Origin: JADJPL01 sp964607915
GTDB taxonomy: Bacteria > Bacteroidota > Bacteroidia > Chitinophagales > Saprospiraceae
DNA length: 23,785 nucleotides
Assembly (NCBI GenBank): GCA_964607915.1
Contig: CAZSMU010000045.1
Span: 1 to 23,785, forward strand
Direction of reading: 5' to 3'
Part shown: one piece after another, positions 1-5,974 of the stretch
Numbering within the stretch: position 1 is the first letter of the stretch
Layout of the letters: the number at the start of each line of letters is the position of its first letter
Position numbers and translations under genes: made by a program
Notes under the pieces: generated by a model
The model's database searches: none
What the model was told of the DNA's origin: nothing
What the model saw: the letters and a program-made list of their open reading frames with translations, nothing else

Positions 1-72
1 AAAAGCCTTCGTGTGGACAAAAAATGACTCTTTTTTCCCTCCTCGCTGACCCCGCACAACAAGTCTCTTTTT

Positions 73-80
73 TATATTTG
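73..80 (+). promoter_or_regulatory. Candidate Bacteroidota -7 promoter element (TATATTTG)
   Basis: The octamer TATATTTG matches the Bacteroidota consensus TAnnTTTG exactly and lies 12 bases before the ATG at 93. No clear TTTG -33 box is seen at the usual spacing. If real, transcription would begin only a few bases before that ATG, which argues against the upstream in-frame ATG at 24. Confidence 0.4.
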
Positions 81-92
81 AATAAGGTATTT

Positions 93-428
93 ATGGCAAA
101 TGGTCAAAGCGGGGGCGGTACGGACCCCAAAATCATCTCTATCGTCAGCTATCTGACCATCGTCGGCTGGGTAGTGGCCTATGTTTTGAACCGTCCGAAA
201 TCGGGGCTGGCCACGTTTCATGTCCGGCAGGCACTTGGGTTGCACCTTTTGTTTGCAGCCTGCAACATGGTATTCTCCATCCCTGTCCTCGGCTGGATCG
301 TCGGGGTACTCGGGTTCATCCTGCTTTTCTTGCTCTGGGCCCTGGGTATCCTTGCGGCGCTGAACGGGGAAGAAAAGCGCATCCCTTTCCTGGGGGATAG
401 CTTCCAGGATTGGTTTAAGAGCCTGTAG
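93..428 (+). CDS. Small Tic20/DUF4870-like integral membrane protein
   Basis: This is a 111-residue protein with three hydrophobic segments, at about residues 12-32, 45-65 and 68-88, and a short charged tail ending FQDWFKSL. The pattern of an SYLTIVGW first helix, an ATFHVRQALGL loop and a GDSFQDWFK end is the one seen in small Bacteroidota proteins annotated as Tic20-like import component or DUF4870. Their function in bacteria is not established. I start it at the ATG at 93 rather than the in-frame ATG at 24. The first 23 residues of the longer form do not resemble the family, and an exact TATATTTG promoter element lies inside that stretch. It appears to be a single-gene unit, and the next gene follows after about 95 bases. 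The family is likely; any role would be a guess. Confidence 0.75.
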   Translation: MANGQSGGGTDPKIISIVSYLTIVGWVVAYVLNRPKSGLATFHVRQALGLHLLFAACNMVFSIPVLGWIVGVLGFILLFLLWALGILAALNGEEKRIPFLGDSFQDWFKSL

Positions 429-522
429 CCTTTTTTCATCGCATCAAATCCCTCCCAATGAAAATGCGCTGCTCTACACCTGTACACGCCGGGCTCCCAC
501 CCCGGCGGATTGCTGGCCCCAC

Positions 523-1935
523 TTGTCCGTACCCCCGGTGAAGCCATCTGACCGGACATCCGACAAGAGCCCGGGCCGTCTCTTCCCCCGTGCATTCCTG
601 GTATTGCTCATGGCAGCCTTTTGGCTGTCTCTGTATCCCTTGCTATATGCACATCTTCCGACCAGTCTGCGCGTGGGGCGCTCTTATGCACCCTTTTCCT
701 GGCTGGTCCGCCCCGTTCCTGCCGCCCCTGTGCCGGAAACCGCAAGGGCAAAAGAAGTTCCGGAGCCCTCGTCTCGGCTCCTGCCGGACACCCTTCCCGC
801 CAACGCACCGGAGGATTATTCCGGGCATCATGCTTTGGTGCGCTTTTTCCATGCTCTCCAATGCGGCGATTCCCAAGTGCGCATAGCCTATTTCGGCGAT
901 TCGTCTATAGAAGGCGACCTGGTGTCCCAGTCGCTGCGCGATACGCTCCAAAAACGCTTCGGAGGGGCAGGAGTAGGCTTTGTATCCATTCTTCCGGCCG
1001 TACCTCATTTTAGGCAGACGGTCCTTCAGGAGGATTCGGGAAACTGGGCGAGCTATCAGGTGGGAATAAAAAATGCCAAAAAGCTGACCCCGGGGATATC
1101 CGGCAAAGCGTTTGCCACTGCTGAAGGTTGGGCCGGCTTTAAAGCGAGTAGCCGATATCCGGGAGTGGGCTACTTCCCATCGGCGCGTTTGTTCTACGGC
1201 AGCTCCCCTGCCGGGGATTCTCTGCCCGCCGTTGCCAGGATGCTCCGCAGTGCGGACACTATTGTATATCCCCTCGCAGCCCGGAAGCGCGTCAATGTGC
1301 TCCGTATGCCGGGCAGGGCCTTGAAAAGCCTGCGCATCGGCTTCTCCCTTCCGGAAGATATGCCGGTGTATGGGCTGAGTTTTGAAAGCGAGACGGGGGT
1401 GTTGGTGGATAACTACTCCATCCGGGGCAGCGATGGCCTCGGGTTGCTGCACATCCCCACAAGCGTCCTGGAGCAGTTCCAGCAAGCTATGGGATACGAC
1501 CTGATCATCCTGCAGTTCGGCATGAATGCCATTACCGCAGGTATGAAAAATTACAGTTGGTACACCCAGCGCATGACGGATATCATGGCCCATCTCCAAA
1601 GCGCTATGCCGGAAGCGGATATATTGGTCGTAGGCGTTCAGGATAAAGCGGCCAAACGAGAGGATGGTACGATGGCAACGGATGCGGCCATTGCCGGTAT
1701 TACCCGTGCCCAACGCAATGCGGCATACCATTTTGGTGCTGCCTTTTTCAGCATGTACGAGGCTATGGGCGGAGAGGGGGCGATGTTGGACTGGGTGGAA
1801 AACCGAGGCTGGGGAAGCCGGGATTATACGCACTTCAACGCCCGGGGGGCCGAGGAGGCAAGCCACTTGCTCATGGACTTCCTGATGAGCGGGTTTTCGG
1901 GGTATAACCGGGCACCTGTTGCCGTAAATCATTGA
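523..1935 (+). CDS. SGNH/GDSL hydrolase-like protein, partner of MBOAT acyltransferase
   Basis: About 470 residues with one N-terminal membrane anchor (roughly residues 20-42), so the rest is probably periplasmic. The SGNH blocks are visible: block I FGDSSIEGD with candidate nucleophile Ser127, a Gly-rich GGAGVGFVSI stretch (block II region), block III as QFGMNA with the Gly/Asn pair, and block V as DYTHFN with Asp434 and His437. These residues fit an esterase or acyltransferase fold. The MBOAT gene follows immediately. In systems such as AlgI/AlgX or PatA/PatB, the MBOAT protein exports acyl groups and the SGNH protein transfers them to a glycan, so that is the inferred role. The start is uncertain: the long form begins at TTG 523, GTG 538 is in frame, and the first in-frame ATG (610) would cut into the anchor. 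A small hairpin with 7-bp arms (487-507) lies just upstream. Confidence 0.8.
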   Translation: MSVPPVKPSDRTSDKSPGRLFPRAFLVLLMAAFWLSLYPLLYAHLPTSLRVGRSYAPFSWLVRPVPAAPVPETARAKEVPEPSSRLLPDTLPANAPEDYSGHHALVRFFHALQCGDSQVRIAYFGDSSIEGDLVSQSLRDTLQKRFGGAGVGFVSILPAVPHFRQTVLQEDSGNWASYQVGIKNAKKLTPGISGKAFATAEGWAGFKASSRYPGVGYFPSARLFYGSSPAGDSLPAVARMLRSADTIVYPLAARKRVNVLRMPGRALKSLRIGFSLPEDMPVYGLSFESETGVLVDNYSIRGSDGLGLLHIPTSVLEQFQQAMGYDLIILQFGMNAITAGMKNYSWYTQRMTDIMAHLQSAMPEADILVVGVQDKAAKREDGTMATDAAIAGITRAQRNAAYHFGAAFFSMYEAMGGEGAMLDWVENRGWGSRDYTHFNARGAEEASHLLMDFLMSGFSGYNRAPVAVNH

Positions 1936-1940
1936 ACCTC

Positions 1941-3647
1941 ATGTGGGAATCCTGGCAATGGAATATAGAACGCATCCGGGATATGGGAGTCTATCAGTCC
2001 AATAGACCTCTGTTGTTCAATAGCCTGGATTTTTTTGTGTTTTTTCTTCTCCTGTATGCTGGCTATCTGTTCCTGTATCGGCGCAGCAACTTGCGGACCC
2101 TGTACCTGCTTGCATTTTCCCTCTTTTTTTACTACAAGACCAGTGGATGGTTCCTCTTGCTGCTCCTGCTGGTCAGCCTGTTGAACTATGTGTCTGCTCA
2201 TCTGGTCTTCGTTTCCAGGGGGCGTTCTGCGCGTTTGGCCTTTATGTGGTTCGGGGTACTGTCGAGCCTGGGCTTTTTGGGATACTATAAGTATTCCCGC
2301 TGGTTCCTGGAGACGCTGCAGGCGCTGGGTGTGAGGGGTTGGTCTTTGCCTGACATCGCACTGCCCGTAGGGATTTCTTTTTTCACATTCCAGGCGCTGA
2401 GCTATACGATAGACGTGTATCGCGGCACCCTGCAGCCTACGAGCGCCGGTGCGCGCAACGCAGGGCAGTGGCTGCGCGGGTTTGGAGATTTTGCATTTTA
2501 CATCAGTTTTTTCCCCCAGTTAGTGGCAGGTCCCATCGTGCGCGCCGCCGATTTCATACCCCAAATCCGCCAGATGCCGGCATTGGACAAAGAGCGCTTG
2601 GGCAGGGGGCTGTTCCTCATCATGGGAGGCTTGTTCAAGAAAGCGGTTTTGTCCGATTACATCAGCGTCAACCTGGCCGACCGGGTCTTTGATGCTCCGC
2701 TGATGTACTCCGGTTTGGAAAACCTCTTGGGCGTATATGCGTACACAGCGCAGATTTACTGCGACTTTTCAGGCTACTCGGACATGGCAATCGGGCTTGC
2801 TTTGTTGTTGGGCTTTTACCTCCCTGAGAACTTCCGAACCCCTTACCTGGCCACTTCCATCCGGGATTTCTGGCGGCGCTGGCACATTTCCCTTTCCACC
2901 TGGCTGCGCGACTATCTCTACGTCTCGTTGGGGGGCAACCGGAAAGGGCATTTCCGCACGTACGTCAACCTCTCTGTGACGATGTTGCTCGGTGGGCTGT
3001 GGCATGGAGCGAGCTGGGTCTTTGTGCTGTGGGGCGGTTTGCATGGCCTGGCCCTGGCATTTGAGCGCTATGTAACTTCTGGTAGGGAGGATTCGGAGGA
3101 ACAAAAGTCTTCTCCCGGGTTTTACTTGCTGTTGATGTTGCACGTGGGTATCGAAGTGGCCCTGGCACTGCGCTATGCCGACGGGAGCTTGCCAGCAGAG
3201 GCGTTTTTGCGGTACTCTACGGGCAACGTAGCCGCTCTTGCGATATGGAGCCTGTTGGCCCTGCTTTCATTGGCCGGCAAAGGGCGGCTTCGCATGGCCG
3301 TACAGGTGGTGTTCACGTTCCACTATGTGGCGTTTGGCTGGGTTTTTTTCCGCGCTGGCTCCACCTCGGCTCCCCTTGAAGTGGCTTCGCAGGTGTTGGG
3401 GCAAATCGCCGGAGCGTTCCATCCGGAACTACTGGCCCAGGTACTCAGGGCCTATCCGATGGCTATAGGACTCACCTTCTTGGCGTTTTTGCTCCATGCC
3501 GTCCCTATGAGCTGGCAAAGCGCTTTGGAGCACCGATTTGCGGGCAGTACTCCCTTGCTGCAATCTTTCGTATTGGCGCTGTTGATATGGGTGGTCGTAC
3601 AGGCTTCCGGTACGGAACTGGCGCCGTTCATCTATTTTCAGTTTTGA
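1941..3647 (+). CDS. MBOAT family membrane-bound O-acyltransferase (AlgI/DltB-like)
   Basis: A 568-residue polytopic membrane protein. The family signature is clear: DFWRRWHISLSTWLRDYLY, then LGGNRKG, then LGGLWHGASW with His355, and GGLHG with His368. The invariant MBOAT histidine lies in the WHG motif. An early LPVGISFFTFQALSY segment is also typical of AlgI-like members. The family transfers acyl groups, often acetyl, across or at the inner membrane. With the SGNH gene directly upstream, O-acetylation of an envelope or exported polysaccharide is the best inference, but the glycan is unknown. The ATG at 1941 lies 5 bases after the upstream stop. A TTG at 1932 would overlap that stop, and an ATG at 1983 would give a start closer to many relatives. 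The gene ends 11 bases from the convergent moaE stop. Confidence 0.92.
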   Translation: MWESWQWNIERIRDMGVYQSNRPLLFNSLDFFVFFLLLYAGYLFLYRRSNLRTLYLLAFSLFFYYKTSGWFLLLLLLVSLLNYVSAHLVFVSRGRSARLAFMWFGVLSSLGFLGYYKYSRWFLETLQALGVRGWSLPDIALPVGISFFTFQALSYTIDVYRGTLQPTSAGARNAGQWLRGFGDFAFYISFFPQLVAGPIVRAADFIPQIRQMPALDKERLGRGLFLIMGGLFKKAVLSDYISVNLADRVFDAPLMYSGLENLLGVYAYTAQIYCDFSGYSDMAIGLALLLGFYLPENFRTPYLATSIRDFWRRWHISLSTWLRDYLYVSLGGNRKGHFRTYVNLSVTMLLGGLWHGASWVFVLWGGLHGLALAFERYVTSGREDSEEQKSSPGFYLLLMLHVGIEVALALRYADGSLPAEAFLRYSTGNVAALAIWSLLALLSLAGKGRLRMAVQVVFTFHYVAFGWVFFRAGSTSAPLEVASQVLGQIAGAFHPELLAQVLRAYPMAIGLTFLAFLLHAVPMSWQSALEHRFAGSTPLLQSFVLALLIWVVVQASGTELAPFIYFQF

Positions 3648-3658
3648 GGCGCTGCTGC

Positions 3659-4075
3659 TCAGGGATGCGCCGCCACCCATACGGCCCCATCCGCAAAGTG
3701 TTCTTTTTTCCAGATAGGAACGGTTTCCTTTAGGGTGTCAATGCAAAACTGACAGGCTTCGAAGGCTGCTTTTCGATGCGGGGTGGATACGGCGATGACC
3801 ACGGGTATCTCACCGGGCTCCAGTACGCCCACCCGATGGTGGATGCTCACTCCGAGCGCGCCCCAACGGGCTTGCGCGGCCTCTGCAATCTTGCGCATTT
3901 CCTGTAAGGCCATCGGGGCGTACGCTTCAAACTCCAGTCTCAGCACCGGGCTGCCTTTGGTATTGTCGCGGACGGTCCCGATGAATACGGCAGTGCCGCC
4001 TGCCCCCGGGTGCGCTACCCGGGTGGCACCGTCTGCCGGTTCTAAAGGCGTATCGAGAAGCTGAATGTCCAACAT
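3659..4075 (-). CDS. moaE: Molybdopterin synthase catalytic (large) subunit MoaE
   Basis: A 138-residue protein matching MoaE over its whole length. With thiocarboxylated MoaD, MoaE inserts two sulfurs into precursor Z (cPMP) to make molybdopterin, in the cytoplasm. Visible hallmarks are the FIGTVRDNTKG loop (residues 31-41), the VGVLEPGEIPVVIAVSTPHR segment ending in His100-Arg101, and the lysine-rich KETVPIWKKEHF active-site segment (Lys116 and Lys123/Lys124). No moaD, moaA, moaC or molybdoenzyme gene lies in the window, so its partners must be elsewhere. It is divergent from rtcB across 114 AT-rich bases, in which I found no exact TAnnTTTG element for either gene. Its 3' end nearly touches the MBOAT gene, with no terminator hairpin between them. 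Confidence 0.95.
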   Translation of the reverse strand: MLDIQLLDTPLEPADGATRVAHPGAGGTAVFIGTVRDNTKGSPVLRLEFEAYAPMALQEMRKIAEAAQARWGALGVSIHHRVGVLEPGEIPVVIAVSTPHRKAAFEACQFCIDTLKETVPIWKKEHFADGAVWVAAHP

Positions 4076-4189
4076 GAAAATGAGGTTTTTTTAAAAAAAC
4101 AAGATATTTGTTTGCGTCGGGGAACTTTTTTTCAGGGGACGGCTGTTTGGAAAATCTATTCCCAAAACCAAACCAAATTTTGAATTGAG

Positions 4190-5760
4190 ATGGCAAAGTT
4201 AAAAATTACTGCAAAAGCACTCCGTAAAATGGGCTTCCCGGATAGCCCTGTGACTACCCAAGCTCTGGCACTGGTGCAAAAACACTATCGGTTCCAGCCG
4301 GCTAGCGTCGCATTGCAATTTCTGAAGGAGTTCATAGAAAACCCTGGCGCATACCGCAACGACCCCGTGTGGGGGGCCCTGGCAGCGAAACAGGCTCCGG
4401 AAGCACCCCAACCTGTACTTGCTGACCCGTCGGCCAACCGCGAGGGAATCCAGTTTAGCGTCTTCGGGAGGGAGCATATCGAGGCCTCTGCGTTCCATCA
4501 GATGTATCAAGCCGCACGCCTGCCCATCAGCGTGGCCGGGGCGATTATGCCCGACGGACACAGTGGGTACGGATTGCCCATCGGTGGCGTACTCGCCGTG
4601 GCAGACGCCGTGATTCCCAATGGGGTAGGGGTGGATATCGGCTGCCGCATGTGCTTGAGCATATTCGGCCTGGATCCCCGCGATTTGTCGCGCAATCCGG
4701 ATTTCTTCCTGAAAACACTGGATCAGGAGACCTTGTTCGGGGGTAGTGCTGCGTTCCAGCGTTCTCCTGACCACGAGGTCATGGATCAACCGCTGTTTTT
4801 TGAAATGCCTCTGCTGAAATCCCTTCATGCCAAGGCCTGGAAACAACTCGGCAGCTCGGGGTCAGGAAACCATTTCGTGGAATTCGGTATCGTGCGGATA
4901 GCAGAAAAAGACCCCTCCCTCGGCGTGGAACCAGGGAACTACCTGGGACTCCTTTCCCACTCGGGCTCCCGTTCCCTGGGTGCTAAAATAGCAATGCGCT
5001 ACACGGACATTGCCGTCCGCAAACGCAGGCTCGAGCAGGAATACAAACACCTGGCCTGGTTGTACCTGGAAGAAGAGGAAGGCGCCGAATATTGGGCCGC
5101 GATGAACCTGGCCGGCGATTATGCCTCCGCCTGCCACGAAGTCATCCATGCCAAAATAGCGCGCAAACTGGGCGTGAAACCGCTGAGGGTCGTAGAAAAT
5201 CACCACAACTTCGCCTGGAAGGAAATCTGGGAGGGCCGCGAAGTGGTCGTACACCGCAAAGGGGCTACCCCCGCCGGAGCCGGTGTGCTCGGGGTCATTC
5301 CCGGCTCTATGACCGCTCCTGGCTTTATCGTGAAGGGAAGAGGCAACGCAGCGTCCGTCCATTCCGCTTCCCATGGCGCCGGACGCCTGATGAGCCGAAC
5401 GGTTGCCCGTAATTCCATCACCGATAAACAGATGCGCGAAGCCCTCGAAGCCAGCGGCGTCCTACTGATCGGAGGAGGCAAAGACGAATCCCCCTTTGCC
5501 TACAAAGACATCGAAACGGTTATGCAAAACCAGACGGAATTNNNNNNNNNNNNNNNNNNNNNNNNNNNNNNNNNNNNNNNNNNNNNNNNNNNNNNNNNNN
5601 NNNNNNNNNNNNNNNNNNNNNNNNNNNNNNNNNNNNNNNNNAATCCCCCTTTGCCTACAAAGACATCGAAACGGTTATGCAAAACCAGACGGAATTAGTG
5701 GATATCCTAGGTAAGTTTATTCCTAAAATTGTCAAAATGGACGGCGCAGGAAGGGAATGA
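4190..5760 (+). CDS. rtcB: RtcB-family RNA-splicing ligase (interrupted by assembly gap)
   Basis: RtcB joins RNA 2',3'-cyclic phosphate or 3'-phosphate ends to 5'-OH ends using GTP and Mn2+. Expected active-site residues are present: PDGHSGYGLPIGG (121-133), GVGVDIGC with metal ligands Asp149 and Cys152, SGSGNHF with His228, SHSGSRSLG with His257, NHHN with His339, and the guanylylated histidine in SHGAGR (His395). The frame runs into a 100-N gap at residue 450. Bases 5487-5541 before the gap are repeated exactly at 5642-5696 after it. Removing the gap and one copy (155 bases) restores one open frame ending ...QTELVDILGKFIPK...GRE at the TGA 5758-5760. That gives 471 residues, a normal length for a long RtcB. 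No archease, rtcA or rtcR is nearby, so its RNA target is not indicated. Confidence 0.93.
5542..5641. other. 100-N scaffold gap flanked by a 55-bp exact duplication
   Basis: The run is exactly 100 N, a default placeholder size. The 55 bases on its left (5487-5541) are identical to the 55 bases on its right (5642-5696). This is what results when two contigs overlapping by one k-mer of 55 are scaffolded instead of merged. Merging them gives an intact rtcB, so the gap most likely hides no sequence at all. Confidence 0.93.
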
Positions 5761-5763
5761 TAT

Positions 5764-5832
5764 TAGACTTGTTGCGAGGGGGATCATCGAGGGGTCAAAA
5801 AAGGCCCTCGCGGACTCTTCGCAACAAATCTA
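5764..5832 (+). repeat. Copy 1 of a dispersed post-stop repeat with terminal inverted repeats
   Basis: This 69-bp element begins three bases after the rtcB stop. Its left end TAGACTTGTTGCGAG and the reverse complement of its right end, TAGATTTGTTGCGAA, match at 13 of 15 positions. A second, shorter complementarity (GCGAGGG with CCCTCGC) lies inside. The right arm is followed by a TTTT run, so as RNA it could fold into a terminator-like stem. A diverged relative follows the glucosaminidase gene (21854), and its first 13 bases recur after susD (10350). It could be a small non-autonomous mobile element or a REP-like 3' element. Confidence 0.6.
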
Positions 5833-5902
5833 TTTTAAAAAGAATATTTTATTGAAAATAAATTAGTTTTTAGAATTATTTTCTGAAAAAATAAAAACAA
5901 GG

Positions 5903-5934
5903 ATAGCAATTCTTTTAAATAGCAATACTTTTAT
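5903..5934 (+). promoter_or_regulatory. Two adjacent 16-bp direct repeats upstream of susC
   Basis: ATAGCAATTCTTTTAA (5903-5918) is followed at once by ATAGCAATACTTTTAT (5919-5934), with 14 of 16 bases identical. The pair ends 40 bases before the susC ATG, in an AT-rich leader with no other obvious feature. The second copy contains TACTTTTA, seven of eight matches to the TAnnTTTG -7 consensus. The layout suits a regulator-binding site beside or over the promoter, but no protein is identified. Confidence 0.4.
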
Positions 5935-5974
5935 TTTCTTTCGGCAAAATACATAACCTTTAATTGCTTACCGA

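Noticed and set aside
487..507. Hairpin CGCCGGG/CCCGGCG as a terminator for the first gene
   Set aside because: The arms are only 7 bp and no T run follows, so I list it only in the evidence for the downstream gene.
643..1932. Long open frame (429 codons) antisense to the SGNH gene
   Set aside because: No recognisable domain. It is a by-product of codon bias in GC-rich DNA, and the sense frame has clear SGNH motifs.
5487..5696. True tandem duplication or insertion in rtcB
   Set aside because: The copies are identical and abut a placeholder N run on both sides. A contig overlap explains this better than biology.
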